Assembly: GCF_020866925.1 (NCBI RefSeq)
Contig: NZ_JAJGAK010000002.1
Location: forward strand, 310,001 to 374,000
DNA from: Noviluteimonas lactosilytica
GTDB lineage: Bacteria; Pseudomonadota; Gammaproteobacteria; Xanthomonadales; Xanthomonadaceae
Direction: 5' to 3'
DNA length: 64,000 bases
In this document: positions 1-9,157 of the stretch, piece after piece
How positions within the stretch are numbered: the stretch's first letter is position 1
Layout of the letters: each line of letters begins with the position of its first letter
The notes under the pieces: model-generated
Told to the model about the DNA's origin: nothing
Seen by the model: only the letters and a program-made list of their open reading frames with translations
Databases searched by the model: none
Translations under genes and position numbers: made by a program

Positions 1-823
1 CGCAGTTGCTGCACACGTGCACGGCCATGTTCTCGACCAGGCCCAGCACGGGCACGTTGACCTTTTCGAACATGCGCAGCGCCTTGCGCGCATCGAGCGT
101 GGCCACGTCCTGCGGCGTCGTCACCACCACGGCGCCGGCGACGGGGATCTTCTGTGCGAGCGTGAGCTGGATGTCGCCGGTGCCCGGCGGCAGGTCGACG
201 ATCAGGTAATCGAGTTGTCCGTCGCTGCCCCACAGCGTCTGTTCGAGCAACTGCGTGAGCGCGGAGGTCGCCATCGGGCCGCGCCAGATCATCGGCGTGT
301 CCTGCTCGACCATCAGGCCGATCGACATCGCGTCGATGCCGTGCGCGCGCATCGGTTCGATCGCCTTGCCGTCGGGGCTGTCGGGCCGGCCCGCGAGGCC
401 GAGCATGGTCGGGATGCTCGGGCCGTAGACGTCGGCGTCGAGCACGCCCACGCGCGCGCCCTCGCCCGCCAATGCGAGCGCGAGGTTCACCGCGGTGGTC
501 GACTTGCCGACGCCGCCCTTGCCCGAGCCCACCGCGATGACGTTGCGGATGCGCGGCAGCGGCACGAGTTCGCCCTGCGGCGCATGCGCGTCGATGCGGT
601 GCTGCAGCTCCAGGCTCGCCAGTTGCAGGCCTTCGTCGGCGACCGCCTGCACGACCTGCGCCTGCAGCGCGTCGCGCCAACTCGCCGCCGGATACCCCAG
701 CGTGATCGCGACCGCGGCATGGCCGTCGGCCGCTGCGGCGCGGATTCGTGCGCCGGTTTCGGCGAGCGAGAGGCCCGCCGCGGGGTCGCGGAGGGCGGCG
801 ATGCGGGATTCGAGCGGCGTCAT
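1..823 (-). CDS. mrp: Mrp/ApbC iron-sulfur cluster carrier ATPase (3' end cut by window)
   Basis: A P-loop scaffold that carries and hands over Fe-S clusters to cytosolic apoproteins. The 274 visible residues show a small N-terminal MIP18-like region (about 1-80), the deviant Walker A motif GSGKGGVGKST at about 99-109, and near the window edge the VENM..CSNC segment with the CxxC pair that holds the cluster between two subunits. Family members are about 280-370 aa, so only the C-terminus is missing. The ATG at 823 was chosen because a stop lies just upstream in the same frame. It is divergent from the DUF2147 gene, with metG beyond, which recalls the mrp/metG neighbourhood of other gammaproteobacteria. 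Identity is clear from the P-loop plus CxxC. Confidence 0.95.
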   Translation of the reverse strand, partial: MTPLESRIAALRDPAAGLSLAETGARIRAAAADGHAAVAITLGYPAASWRDALQAQVVQAVADEGLQLASLELQHRIDAHAPQGELVPLPRIRNVIAVGSGKGGVGKSTTAVNLALALAGEGARVGVLDADVYGPSIPTMLGLAGRPDSPDGKAIEPMRAHGIDAMSIGLMVEQDTPMIWRGPMATSALTQLLEQTLWGSDGQLDYLIVDLPPGTGDIQLTLAQKIPVAGAVVVTTPQDVATLDARKALRMFEKVNVPVLGLVENMAVHVCSNC

Positions 824-881
824 GTCGTCAACTACATGTCGGACAGGTAAAGGAAGCGCGATATTGTAGTCGCGCTGCGCA

Positions 882-909
882 TTCCGTACGCCGCCGGATG
901 CGGTATAAG
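882..909 (+). promoter_or_regulatory. Putative sigma70 promoter for the DUF2147 gene
   Basis: TTCCGT (882-887), a 16-base spacer and TATAAG (904-909) lie about 50 bases upstream of the DUF2147 start, in the gap between two divergent genes. The -10 is good and the -35 is weak. Assigned by eye only. Confidence 0.4.
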
Positions 910-961
910 AGCGGCGTTCGTCCCGCGAACGAGGACGACCACAGATCCCTGGGAGGGGACC

Positions 962-1405
962 ATGCGCACCAATTTCTTCGCCACCCTGCTGGCGTTGCCG
1001 CTGCTCGCCGCCGTGTTCGCGGCCTCGGCCCAGTCGCCGGATCCGGTCATCGGCAAGTGGAAGACCTTCGACGACGAGACCGGCAAGGCGATGTCGATCA
1101 CCGAGGTCTACCGCACCAAGAACGGCGGGATCGCCGCCAAGGTCGTCGAGACGCTGAACACCCCGAACGCCACCTGCGACAAGTGCGACGGCAAGGACAA
1201 GGGCAAGCCGATCCAGGGCATGCTCGTGTTCTGGGACGTGAAGCAGGACGAAGGCACGTGGGGCGGCGGCAAGGGCTTCAAGCCCTCGACCGGCGACAGC
1301 TTCAAGGTCAAGAGCGTCAAGGCCAGCGCCGACGGCAAGCACCTCGAGATCACCGGCTGCAAGCTGATGTTCTGCCGCACGGGCAAGTGGGAACGCGTCG
1401 AGTAA
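962..1405 (+). CDS. DUF2147 secreted protein
   Basis: A 147-aa protein with a clear Sec signal peptide (charged MRTN, hydrophobic core about 5-20, likely cut near ASA-Q at 23/24), so it is probably periplasmic. The mature part matches the DUF2147 pattern: a GKWKTFDDETGK opening, alternating short beta strands and an F/Y-rich core. Four cysteines (C72, C75, C133, C138) could form two disulfides or a metal site. A purine-rich GGGAGGGGACC precedes the ATG. No function is established for the family and none is proposed. A REP-like element starts about ten bases after the stop. Confidence 0.85.
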   Translation: MRTNFFATLLALPLLAAVFAASAQSPDPVIGKWKTFDDETGKAMSITEVYRTKNGGIAAKVVETLNTPNATCDKCDGKDKGKPIQGMLVFWDVKQDEGTWGGGKGFKPSTGDSFKVKSVKASADGKHLEITGCKLMFCRTGKWERVE

Positions 1406-1414
1406 AGCGCGAAG

Positions 1415-1475
1415 AGCAAGAACAGGGGTCAGAGCACATTTTCCGGCAACGCCGGGAAACATGCTCCGACCCCAC
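1415..1475 (+). repeat. REP-like palindromic element, copy 1
   Basis: Begins with GAGCAAGAACAGGGGTCAGA about ten bases after the DUF2147 stop. The segment 1425-1447 pairs with 1451-1473 as a 23-base imperfect inverted repeat (about 19 matches) around a 3-base loop. A second, shorter relative lies at 5262-5296. The GGGGTC core followed by GAGCAC resembles the REP-type repeats mobilised by REP-associated tyrosine transposases; no such transposase gene is present in this window. Confidence 0.7.
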
Positions 1476-1478
1476 GCG

Positions 1479-1505
1479 AAAGCCCGGCGAAAGCCGGGCT
1501 TTTTC
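1479..1505 (+). terminator. Rho-independent terminator after DUF2147 gene
   Basis: An 8-base perfect stem, AGCCCGGC (1481-1488) and GCCGGGCT (1493-1500), with a GAAA tetraloop and a following T-run. It sits between the REP-like element and metG, so metG probably has its own promoter. Confidence 0.85.
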
Positions 1506-1547
1506 GTGGCCGTGCCATAATCGCCGGCCCCTTCGAACGCACGCGCC

Positions 1548-3584
1548 ATGCCACGTCACGTCGCCGTTTCCTGCGCCCTGCCCTACGCCAACGGTCCCCT
1601 GCACCTCGGCCACCTGGTGGGCTACGTCCAGGGTGACATCTGGGTGCGCGCGCGGCGCATGGCCGGCGACGCCGTGCGCTTCGTCTGCGCCGACGACACC
1701 CACGGCACGCCGATCATGCTCGCCGCCGAAAAGGCGGGCATGACGCCGGAGACCTACATCGCGGGCATTCAGGCGCAGCACGAACGCGACTTCGCCGACT
1801 TCCACGTCGCCTTCGACCACTACGACTCGACGAACTCGCAGGCCAACCGCGCGCTCACCGAAGCGATCTACGCGCGCCTTGACGCGACGGGCCACATCGC
1901 GCGCCGCTCGGTCGCGCAGTTCTACGATCCGGCGAAGGGCATGTTCCTTCCCGACCGCTACATCAAGGGCATCTGCCCGAATTGCGGAACGCCCGACCAG
2001 TACGGCGACAACTGCGAGAACTGCGGCGCGACCTACGCGCCGACCGACCTCAAGGAACCGCGCTCGGTACTCAGCGGCGCCACGCCCGAGGTGCGCGACT
2101 CCGAGCATTTCTTCTTCGAAGTCGGCACCTTCAGCGACTTCCTGCGCCAGTGGCTCGCCGGCGACGTCGCGATCCCGGGCGTGAAGGCCAAGCTGCTCGA
2201 ATGGCTCGACGCCGAAGGCGGCCTGCGCGCGTGGGACATCTCGCGCGACTCGCCCTACTTCGGCTTCGAGATCCCGGGCCACCCGGGCAAGTATTTCTAC
2301 GTCTGGCTCGACGCGCCGATCGGTTACCTCTCCGCGTTGCAGGTGTTGTGCGAACGCGACGGCGACAACTTCATGCGCTACCTCGCGCACGACAGCGAAG
2401 CCGAGCTGCACCACTTCATCGGCAAGGACATCGTGAACTTCCACGGCCTGTTCTGGCCGGCGGTGCTGCACGGCGCGGGTTTCCGCGCGCCGACGAAGCT
2501 GCACGTCAACGGGTACCTCACCGTCGACGGCGCGAAGATGTCGAAGTCGCGCGGCACGTTCGTCATGGCGCGCACGTACCTCGACTCGGGCCTGGATCCC
2601 GAAGCGCTGCGCTACTACTTCGCCGCGAAATCCGGCGGCGGCGTCGACGACCTCGACCTCAACCTGCACGACTTCGTCGCGCGCGTGAACAGCGATCTCG
2701 TCGGCAAGTTCGTGAACCTCGCGAGCCGCTGCGCGGGCTTCATCGACAAGCGCTTCGGCGGCCAGCTCGCCGATGCGTTGCCGGAGCCGGCGATGTACGC
2801 GCGCTTCGTCGACGCGATCCCGCACATACGCGATGCCTACGAAGCGAACCAGCCCGCCAGCGTGCTGCGCCAGGTGATGGCGCTCGCCGACGAGGCCAAT
2901 CGTTACATCGACGAAACCAAGCCGTGGGTGCTCGCCAAGCAGGAAGGCAGCGATGCGCAGCTGCAGGCCGCGTGCACGCAGGGCATCAATCTCTTCCGCG
3001 TGCTCGTCACGATGCTCAAGCCGGTGCTGCCGCTGCTCGCGCAGCGCGCCGAAGGTTTCCTGCGCGCGCCCGTGTCGCGCTGGGAAGACGTCGCGCAGCC
3101 GCTGCTCGCGCACCGCATCGACGCCTACGTGCCGTTGTTCACCCGCATCGATCCGAAACAAATCGACCAGATGACCGAAGCCAGCAAGGACACCCTCGCC
3201 CCCGCCGCGCAGCCCGTCGCCGCGCAGCCCGTCGCCGCACAGCCCGTCGCCGCCGCGACGATCGGCATCGACGACTTCGCGAAGCTCGACCTGCGCGTCG
3301 CGAAAGTGCTCGCGTGCGAATTCGTCGAAGGCTCCGACAAGCTGCTGCGCTTCGAACTCGACGCGGGCGAACTCGGCAAGCGCCAGATCTTCTCGGGCAT
3401 CCGTGCGTCCTACGGCGACCCTGCGTCGCTGGTCGGTCGCAATGTCGTGTTCATCGCCAACCTCGCGCCGCGCAAGATGCGCTTCGGCACGAGCGAAGGG
3501 ATGATCCTCTCGGCCGGCGTCGACGGCGGTGCGCTGCACCTGCTCGACGCGCAGGACGCACCCGCGGGTGCGCCCGTCAAGTAA
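1548..3584 (+). CDS. metG: Methionine--tRNA ligase
   Basis: Charges tRNA-Met with methionine in the cytoplasm. The 678 residues show the class I signature HLGH at 19-22, a zinc knuckle (C143, C146, C156, C159), the KMSKS loop at 330-334, and a C-terminal EMAP-like tRNA-binding domain from about 570 ([12 protein letters not shown] to LAPRKMRFG). Length and domain order match the long MetG type with a dimerising tail. The body and tail are joined by three near-identical AAQPV repeats at about 553-567, encoded by a 15-base tandem repeat. The gene is followed after ten bases by rnfB. Confidence 0.98.
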   Translation: MPRHVAVSCALPYANGPLHLGHLVGYVQGDIWVRARRMAGDAVRFVCADDTHGTPIMLAAEKAGMTPETYIAGIQAQHERDFADFHVAFDHYDSTNSQANRALTEAIYARLDATGHIARRSVAQFYDPAKGMFLPDRYIKGICPNCGTPDQYGDNCENCGATYAPTDLKEPRSVLSGATPEVRDSEHFFFEVGTFSDFLRQWLAGDVAIPGVKAKLLEWLDAEGGLRAWDISRDSPYFGFEIPGHPGKYFYVWLDAPIGYLSALQVLCERDGDNFMRYLAHDSEAELHHFIGKDIVNFHGLFWPAVLHGAGFRAPTKLHVNGYLTVDGAKMSKSRGTFVMARTYLDSGLDPEALRYYFAAKSGGGVDDLDLNLHDFVARVNSDLVGKFVNLASRCAGFIDKRFGGQLADALPEPAMYARFVDAIPHIRDAYEANQPASVLRQVMALADEANRYIDETKPWVLAKQEGSDAQLQAACTQGINLFRVLVTMLKPVLPLLAQRAEGFLRAPVSRWEDVAQPLLAHRIDAYVPLFTRIDPKQIDQMTEASKDTLAPAAQPVAAQPVAAQPVAAATIGIDDFAKLDLRVAKVLACEFVEGSDKLLRFELDAGELGKRQIFSGIRASYGDPASLVGRNVVFIANLAPRKMRFGTSEGMILSAGVDGGALHLLDAQDAPAGAPVK

Positions 3585-3593
3585 GCGACGCAC

Positions 3594-4019
3594 GTGAGTC
3601 GCGCGGCCGACATCGGCATCGACCTCGTCGAACGCCTCGACCGCGTGCTGCCGCAGACGCAGTGCGGCCAATGCGGATTCGCGGGTTGCCGTCCCTACGC
3701 CGAAGCGATGGCGCGCGGCGAGGCCGGCATCGATCGTTGTCCGCCCGGCGGCGATGCCGGCGCACGCGCGCTGGCGAAGATCCTCGACGTCGCGCCGCAA
3801 CCCTTCGACCGCACCCGCGGCGAACACAAGCCGCCGATCGTCGCGCTCGTCATCGAGGAAGACTGCATCGGCTGCACCAAGTGCATCCAGGCCTGCCCCG
3901 TCGATGCGATCGTCGGCGGCAGCAAGCGCATGCACACCGTCATCGAACCGCTGTGCACCGGCTGCGAGCTGTGCGTGCCCGCGTGCCCGGTGGATTGCAT
4001 CGTGATGGTCGGCGCCTAA
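3594..4019 (+). CDS. rnfB: RnfB-like ferredoxin, soluble short form
   Basis: A 141-aa iron-sulfur protein. It has a four-cysteine motif of the RnfB type near the N-terminus (CGQCGFAGC from residue 24) and two ferredoxin motifs, [14 protein letters not shown] and [14 protein letters not shown], for two 4Fe-4S clusters. RnfB proteins feed electrons to the Rnf/Rsx membrane complex. This one lacks the usual N-terminal membrane anchor, and no rnfA, C, D, G or E is nearby, so it may work as a free electron carrier. The GTG start at 3594 lies ten bases after metG. Its stop overlaps the stop of the convergent DUF2071 gene by a few bases. Confidence 0.85.
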   Translation: MSRAADIGIDLVERLDRVLPQTQCGQCGFAGCRPYAEAMARGEAGIDRCPPGGDAGARALAKILDVAPQPFDRTRGEHKPPIVALVIEEDCIGCTKCIQACPVDAIVGGSKRMHTVIEPLCTGCELCVPACPVDCIVMVGA

Positions 4020-4873
4020 GTCCCGCCTGGCTGGAGCACGCGCTCCCACAGCACGCGAAAGTGCACCCACGGCACGCCGAATGCGAACGGCGCCGACGTC
4101 GCGCCGAGCGACTGGAGCCACTCGCCTGGCGCGAACTCGACGACGCGCAAGGGTTGCACCTGGGCCAGGTCGATCGGCAGATCGATGCCCGCGATCGCAT
4201 TGCGTTGCAGGCCGGGCACCGCAGCAATCGCGGCGTCCTGCAGGCTCAGCGCGGCGATGGCCTGCTCCCACGTGTCGAACCACGCCTGGTACGCCGCCGG
4301 CAAGCCACGTTCGTCGCTGCGTGCGACGACGCTCGACAACGACGGCGCACTTCCCGCGCCGCCCTCGATGCGCGTCACGATGCGATCGCGTTCGACGTCG
4401 TGCCTGAAACGCTCGGCGACATGCGAGGGCAACGCATCACTGAAACACCGCGTCCCGACCGCATACGCCGTGCTGTCGAACACGTTGGCGAGGAACAGCA
4501 CGGTCGGCTGCGCGGGCGCGACCCCGTCGATCGTTTCGACATACAGCCGCCAATTGCTCTGCAGCGGCGACGGGCAGATACCGCGCCACTGCCCGAGGAA
4601 GGCGGGACCGAAATGCTTGTGCGCGTAGGTCAGCACCGTCAGGATCGCGTGGCCACCGCGTTCGGCGATGCGCACGCCGTCGGGCACGAGCGGCCGCACG
4701 CGTTCGAGAAGCACGACCCAATTGAGATACACCACGTCGTGCACGTCGCTTTCCTGGCGTAGGAACGGAAGGCGGGCGAAGACCGCGCGTCGCAACCTCG
4801 CGAGCGCGCGCTGGTTCGCGAGCCAATCGAACAACCGCGCGACCGGGCCCCACCCGGGATGACGGAATCGCAT
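4016..4873 (-). CDS. DUF2071 family protein
   Basis: A 285-aa cytoplasmic protein with no signal peptide or membrane span. It resembles the DUF2071 (YqjF-like, acetoacetate-decarboxylase-like fold) family: an N-terminal VYLNWVV segment, a central [18 protein letters not shown]-type strand and an RLYVET strand. Function is unknown. The ATG at 4873 follows directly on the TGA of the VOC gene, so the two are probably translated together. The 3' end overlaps the convergent rnfB stop. Confidence 0.7.
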   Translation of the reverse strand: MRFRHPGWGPVARLFDWLANQRALARLRRAVFARLPFLRQESDVHDVVYLNWVVLLERVRPLVPDGVRIAERGGHAILTVLTYAHKHFGPAFLGQWRGICPSPLQSNWRLYVETIDGVAPAQPTVLFLANVFDSTAYAVGTRCFSDALPSHVAERFRHDVERDRIVTRIEGGAGSAPSLSSVVARSDERGLPAAYQAWFDTWEQAIAALSLQDAAIAAVPGLQRNAIAGIDLPIDLAQVQPLRVVEFAPGEWLQSLGATSAPFAFGVPWVHFRVLWERVLQPGGT

Positions 4874-5257
4874 TCAGCCCCTTTTGCGGTCGATGGCCCG
4901 GGCGATCTGCTCGCCGAACGTCAGCCAGAAGCCGTTGTTGTCGCGAATGATGAACTCGCGCATGCCGTAGAAGGTGTCGTGCGGGCCTTCGAACAGGACC
5001 ACGCCCGGCGGCAACTTCGCGAACAGCGCGTCGACGCCTTCGACTTCGAGGTACAGGTCCGCGTCGCGCCGCGGCGCATCGCTCGCGCGGCCGCCGCAGT
5101 TGAACATCACCCGCGCGTCGTCGCCGTACGCGAGCATCGCCCACGTCATCTCGCCGTCGTCGTCCGCGGTGTCGACCACGGTAAAGGCGATGCCCGTGTA
5201 CCACGCGACACTGGCGCGGATATCGGGGACATTGAGCATCGGCATCAGCGTGGCCAC
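4874..5257 (-). CDS. VOC (glyoxalase/bleomycin-resistance fold) family protein
   Basis: A 127-aa single-domain VOC protein. It has the opening PMLNVPDIRASVAWYTG, a central DLYLEVEGVDALFAKLP and the closing FIIRDNNGFWLTFGE, where D and E residues often bind metal. Members include metalloenzymes and drug-binding proteins, and the substrate cannot be read from the sequence. The GTG at 5257 is preceded by GGAG at a good distance; the ATG at 5245 is an alternative. That ribosome-binding site lies inside REP-like copy 2. It is followed without a gap by the DUF2071 gene. Confidence 0.8.
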   Translation of the reverse strand: MATLMPMLNVPDIRASVAWYTGIAFTVVDTADDDGEMTWAMLAYGDDARVMFNCGGRASDAPRRDADLYLEVEGVDALFAKLPPGVVLFEGPHDTFYGMREFIIRDNNGFWLTFGEQIARAIDRKRG

Positions 5258-5261
5258 GGTC

Positions 5262-5296
5262 GCTCCGGAAATGGTGCTCTGACCCCTGTTTTGCTC
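5262..5296 (-). repeat. REP-like element, copy 2
   Basis: On the minus strand this reads GAGCAAAACAGGGGTCAGAG followed by CACCATTTCCGG. It differs from copy 1 (1415 onward) by one indel and two or three substitutions over about 32 bases. It starts inside the TAG stop of the TraB-like gene and provides the purine-rich stretch before the VOC start. It lacks the second palindromic arm seen in copy 1. Confidence 0.7.
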
Positions 5297-6270
5297 TACG
5301 GCTTGCAGGCCGAGCAGATGCGCTCGACCTTGTAGCCCTTCGCCTTCAGCTTTTCGGTCACGCCGTCCTTGCCGAGCAGGTGCAGCGTGCCGACGACGAC
5401 CAGCGTGTCGTCGGTGCCGGGCGCGTCGAGGCGCGAGGCGATCTTCGGCACCCACGCGTCGTTGCGTTCGACGTTGATGCGCTTGTAGAGCGCGGGGTAT
5501 TCGGCCAGGAAGTCGGCGCCCATGTTCGACCAGAGCAGCTTCGCGTCGCCGCGACGCCACATGTCGTGCAGCTTGCGCAGGCCCGCGCGGCCGCCGTCGT
5601 CGGGGTCCAGCGATTCGGCGAGCATCTGCAGTTGTTCCTCGCGGCTCATGCCGTCGAGCATCTCCAGTTGCTGCGCGCCGGTTTCCATGCCGGCCGTGCG
5701 CTTGCCGTCGTCCTTCGCGCGCTTGCCGAAGTGGTTGTCGAGGCCGAGTTCCGATTCGAAGCCCGCCCCCTGCGCTTCGACGATCGTGATCGCGAGGCCC
5801 ACGAACCACGGGTCGAGCATCTGCAGCATCTTGGGCGACATGCCGTTGGTGGCGAGCGCCGACGCATTCTTGTCGGTCCATGCGGACAACTGCCGCGCGA
5901 GGTCCGGCGTGAGGTCGTCGCTGAGCGTCGTGCCGTCGGTGCGCAACGCGGCCATCGCCATCTGCGCGCTGAGCTCCTTCGACATGATCTCTTCGGGCGG
6001 CATTTCGAACACCACTTCTTCCGCATCCGCGTACGCGGCGTCGACATCCTTCGACAGCGGATAGTCGTCGGCGCGCAGCATGTGGAAGGAGCCGAGCAGG
6101 TACACGCTGTTGTCCTTGTCGGACACCTTCCACAACAGCGGCACGGGCGTGGTCTTCGCGGCGGGCTGCGCGGATTTCGCGGATTTCGCGGAGTCGGCAG
6201 CGAACGAACTCGCGCCGATCAGCGGCAGCAGGACAGCGAACGTGGCGGCAGCGAGCCAGGTGCGGCGCAT
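5296..6270 (-). CDS. TraB/GumN family protein
   Basis: A 324-aa protein with a Sec signal peptide (MRRTWLAAATF, cut near residue 28-30), so it is exported. The mature part matches the TraB/GumN family: LLWKVSDKDNSVYLLGSFHML near the N-terminus, a central helix-rich region with E/D pairs, and the conserved GTLHLLG close to the C-terminus. Bacterial members carry paired GxxH motifs related to metal-dependent TIKI-type proteases, though activity is mostly untested. gumN of Xanthomonas is a relative, but there is no gum cluster here. It lies 14 bases after the DUF1684 gene. Confidence 0.8.
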   Translation of the reverse strand: MRRTWLAAATFAVLLPLIGASSFAADSAKSAKSAQPAAKTTPVPLLWKVSDKDNSVYLLGSFHMLRADDYPLSKDVDAAYADAEEVVFEMPPEEIMSKELSAQMAMAALRTDGTTLSDDLTPDLARQLSAWTDKNASALATNGMSPKMLQMLDPWFVGLAITIVEAQGAGFESELGLDNHFGKRAKDDGKRTAGMETGAQQLEMLDGMSREEQLQMLAESLDPDDGGRAGLRKLHDMWRRGDAKLLWSNMGADFLAEYPALYKRINVERNDAWVPKIASRLDAPGTDDTLVVVGTLHLLGKDGVTEKLKAKGYKVERICSACKP

Positions 6271-6284
6271 GAAGCGATCCTCGA

Positions 6285-7232
6285 TCAGTGTTTGGCGACG
6301 TAGACGCGCTCGCCCGCTTCGACCGCGAGGTCGAGTCGGTTCGCGGTCGGCGGCAACGGACAGGTGGCGAACGCGGTGAACGCGCACGGCGGGTTTTCGC
6401 CGCGATTGAAATCGATGACGACCTTGCCGTCGGCGCCGGGGCGCGCGATGTCGAGGTAACGGCCGGCGGGATAACTGCCGTGGCCGCTGGTGCGATCGGC
6501 GTAGACGAGGAACAGCGTCGGTTCGCCCTGGTCGAGCACTTCCAGGCGATGCGTCTTGCCGTCGCGCGTGAACTCCACGGCGCCGGGGTTCGATACCTGT
6601 TCGACCATGTTGACGATGTTGACGATCGGCAACGTCGTGCCCGCCGGATGCGGCACGTAACGCGCGTCGACCTTCCATTCCGGGCCGCCGGCCCAGTAGT
6701 CGATGCCCTTGAACCGGGCGCGCGCATCGGCGTCGGCGTGCTTGACGCGCAACGCGACGCGATCGCCGCGCTTGATGATCGTCGCCACGCCCTTGCCGTC
6801 GTCGAAGCCGAGCTTGTCCGGGCCGCCGTCGTCGGCATCGGTCTTCAGCACGGTTGCACCGGTGAGCGGTGCACCGTCGAGGGTGAGCGCGACGCCCGAT
6901 GCGGGCACGAAGCGCACCTTGCCCGCCTTGTCGAGATCGAACATGCCCAGTTGCGCGGGGCCCTTCCCGATCACGAACCCGTTCCCCGGCGCGCTGCCCG
7001 CGTAATGCGCGCCGCGGTCGATCCAATGCAGGCCGATCACGCTCGTCCAGCCTTCCGGCGCGGTGAGTTTGGCGGCGCGCGCATCGCGCCAAGGTTTTTC
7101 CTGCGCGGCGAACGCGCGTGCGCGCGCTTCGGCGGCGCGACGCGCGGCGGCTTCCTCGTCTTCGCGATTGCATGCACCCAACGCGAGCGTACCCGCGATC
7201 GCCAACAGTGCAACGGCGCCCAGCTTCCCCAT
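6285..7232 (-). CDS. DUF1684 lipoprotein
   Basis: A 315-aa protein with a lipoprotein signal (LGAC, lipid-carrying Cys21), so it is anchored in a membrane facing the periplasm. The body has the DUF1684 landmarks: PEGWTSVIGLHWID, a KVRFVPASG strand, YWAGGPEWKV, and the C-terminal FNRGENPPCAFTAFATCPLP with its conserved N-PPCAF core. The family's function is not established. It starts two bases after the mutL stop and is probably co-transcribed with mutL. It was recognised by motif memory and no search was run. Confidence 0.8.
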   Translation of the reverse strand: MGKLGAVALLAIAGTLALGACNREDEEAAARRAAEARARAFAAQEKPWRDARAAKLTAPEGWTSVIGLHWIDRGAHYAGSAPGNGFVIGKGPAQLGMFDLDKAGKVRFVPASGVALTLDGAPLTGATVLKTDADDGGPDKLGFDDGKGVATIIKRGDRVALRVKHADADARARFKGIDYWAGGPEWKVDARYVPHPAGTTLPIVNIVNMVEQVSNPGAVEFTRDGKTHRLEVLDQGEPTLFLVYADRTSGHGSYPAGRYLDIARPGADGKVVIDFNRGENPPCAFTAFATCPLPPTANRLDLAVEAGERVYVAKH

Positions 7233-7234
7233 GC

Positions 7235-9067
7235 TCAACGTCCTCGCAGGAACCATTTGTCGATGTCGCCCAGCGCGAAGCGCGTCCACGTCGGCCGACC
7301 GTGGTTGCATTGGCCGGAGCGTTCGGTCGCTTCCATCTCGCGCAGCAACGCGTTCATTTCGGCGAGGGTGAGCCGCCGGTTGGCGCGCACCGCGCCGTGG
7401 CAGGCCATCGTCGCGAGCAGTTCGTCGCGCGCGGCGCCGATGCGGCGCGTTTCGCCGTGTTCGCGCAGGTCGGCGAGCACGTCGCGCAGCAGCGCTTCGA
7501 CGTCGCCGTCGGCGAGCAGCGCGGGCACGCTGCGCAGGATCAGCGCACCGGGGCCGCCACGCGTGAGTTCGAAACCGAGCGCCGCGAGCGTCGTCGTTTC
7601 GCGCTCGGCGACGTCGGCTTCGCGCTCGGACACCGCGACCGTCATCGGCACCAGCAGTGGCTGCGTGCGCAGGCCTGCGCCGTCGTGCGCGTGCTTGAGT
7701 TTCTCGTAGCCGATGCGTTCGTGCGCGGCGTGCATGTCGACGACGACCAGGCCCTCCGCGTTCTCGGCGAGGATGTAGATGCCGTGCAACTGCGCGATCG
7801 CGAAGCCGAGCGGCGGCGCGGCGTCGTCGCGCGCTTCCGGCATGGGCATCGGTTGCGCGAAACGCATCGGCGCGTCTGCGAGTGCGACGTCGCTGTCGTT
7901 GTTCGCGTACAGCGCGGCGTAGGCGGCCGGTGCGTCGGCCATGCGCAGCGAGAGGCCGGATTGGTCGGCGCCGGTGAACGCAGGCCCGCCCCAGGACGGG
8001 CCGACCCACGTGCGCGACGTTGTTTCGGCAACGGGCTGCGCTTCGACCGCCGCACCCGCGCGCGTTTCCGCGAGCGCCGCGTGCAGCGTGCGATACACGA
8101 AGTCGTGCACCAGGCGTTGTTCGCGGAAGCGCACCTCGTGCTTGGCCGGATGCACGTTGACGTCGACCGTGCGCGGATCGAGTTCGAGGAAGAGCACGTA
8201 CGCCGGCTGCCGCCCATGGAACAGCACGTCGGCGAAGGCCTGCTTCACCGCGTGCGCGACGTTGCGATCGCGCACCGCGCGACCGTTGACGTAGAGATAC
8301 TGTTGATCGGCGCTCGCGCGGTTGTAGACCGGTTGCGCGATCCAGCCGTGCAGGCGCAGGCCCGCGCCGGCATGTTCGACGCGCATCGCGTGCTTCGCGA
8401 ATTCCTCGCCGAGCGTTTCGAGCAGGCGATCGGTCGAAGCGGGCCCGCCGCCTTCCGACACGAGATCGCCGCGGTAACGGCGCGCGGGGCGACCGTTGTG
8501 CGAGACGCGCAATTCGACATCCGGCCGCGCGAGCGCGAGCGAACGCAGCCATTCCTCGATGTGGCCGAGCTCGGTGCGCTCGGCGCGCAGGAACTTGCGG
8601 CGCGCGGGCACGTTGTAGAACAGGTCGCGCACTTCGACGGTGGTGCCCTGCGGATGCGCCTTCGGCGCGACCTCGCCGATGCGCCCGCCGTCGACGTGCA
8701 ACGCCGCGCCGTGGTCGCCGTCGAAGCGGCGCGATGCGAGCACGAAGCGGCTCACGGACGCGATCGAAGGCAGGGCTTCACCGCGGAAACCGAGCGTCGC
8801 CACCGCTTCGAGATCGTCGAGCGACGCGATCTTCGACGTCGCGTGGCGCGACACCGCGAGCGGCAACTCCTCCGGCGGAATGCCCCCGCCGTCGTCGCGC
8901 ACGCGCACCAGGCGGATGCCGCCTTCCTCGAGATCGATCTCGATCCGGCGCGCGCCCGCGTCGAGCGCGTTCTCGACCAGTTCCTTCACCACCGACGCCG
9001 GCCGCTCGACGACCTCGCCTGCAGCAATCTGGTTGATCAGGGTGTCGGGGAGTTGGCGGATGGGCAC
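7235..9067 (-). CDS. mutL: DNA mismatch repair protein MutL (endonuclease type)
   Basis: Links MutS mismatch recognition to strand removal. The 610 aa have the GHKL ATPase N-terminus, with catalytic E29 and Mg-binding N33 in [11 protein letters not shown], the DDGGGI loop near 58-62 and GFRGEAL at 93-99. The C-terminal dimerisation domain carries [12 protein letters not shown] at about 444-455, ACHGAVRA and CNHGRPT. These correspond to the nicking-endonuclease motifs of MutL proteins from bacteria lacking MutH. The first motif has Met where Gln is usual. The GTG at 9067 gives the standard [20 protein letters not shown] start; the longer frame upstream only reads through repeats. Confidence 0.97.
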   Translation of the reverse strand: MPIRQLPDTLINQIAAGEVVERPASVVKELVENALDAGARRIEIDLEEGGIRLVRVRDDGGGIPPEELPLAVSRHATSKIASLDDLEAVATLGFRGEALPSIASVSRFVLASRRFDGDHGAALHVDGGRIGEVAPKAHPQGTTVEVRDLFYNVPARRKFLRAERTELGHIEEWLRSLALARPDVELRVSHNGRPARRYRGDLVSEGGGPASTDRLLETLGEEFAKHAMRVEHAGAGLRLHGWIAQPVYNRASADQQYLYVNGRAVRDRNVAHAVKQAFADVLFHGRQPAYVLFLELDPRTVDVNVHPAKHEVRFREQRLVHDFVYRTLHAALAETRAGAAVEAQPVAETTSRTWVGPSWGGPAFTGADQSGLSLRMADAPAAYAALYANNDSDVALADAPMRFAQPMPMPEARDDAAPPLGFAIAQLHGIYILAENAEGLVVVDMHAAHERIGYEKLKHAHDGAGLRTQPLLVPMTVAVSEREADVAERETTTLAALGFELTRGGPGALILRSVPALLADGDVEALLRDVLADLREHGETRRIGAARDELLATMACHGAVRANRRLTLAEMNALLREMEATERSGQCNHGRPTWTRFALGDIDKWFLRGR

Positions 9068-9125
9068 TTCGAAGTCGCGGCGATCAGGCTGTCGCGATGA
9101 TACGAGAAGCGGACAGGGGAAGCTG

Positions 9126-9157
9126 AAGCAAGAAGCAAGAAGCAAGAAGCAAGAAGC
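9126..9157. repeat. Short tandem repeat, 7-base unit AAGAAGC
   Basis: Four full AAGAAGC units (9130-9157) plus a partial AAGC unit lie between mutL and palindrome copy A, and the last unit merges into the left arm of the palindrome. Simple repeats of this kind can change length by slippage. It lies 59-90 bases upstream of the mutL GTG. Confidence 0.85.

Noticed and set aside
1350-4283. 977-codon open frame on the minus strand opposite metG and rnfB
   Set aside because: Composition is Arg/Ala/His/Asp-rich low-complexity reading typical of antisense frames in GC-rich genes; the plus strand encodes full MetG and RnfB.
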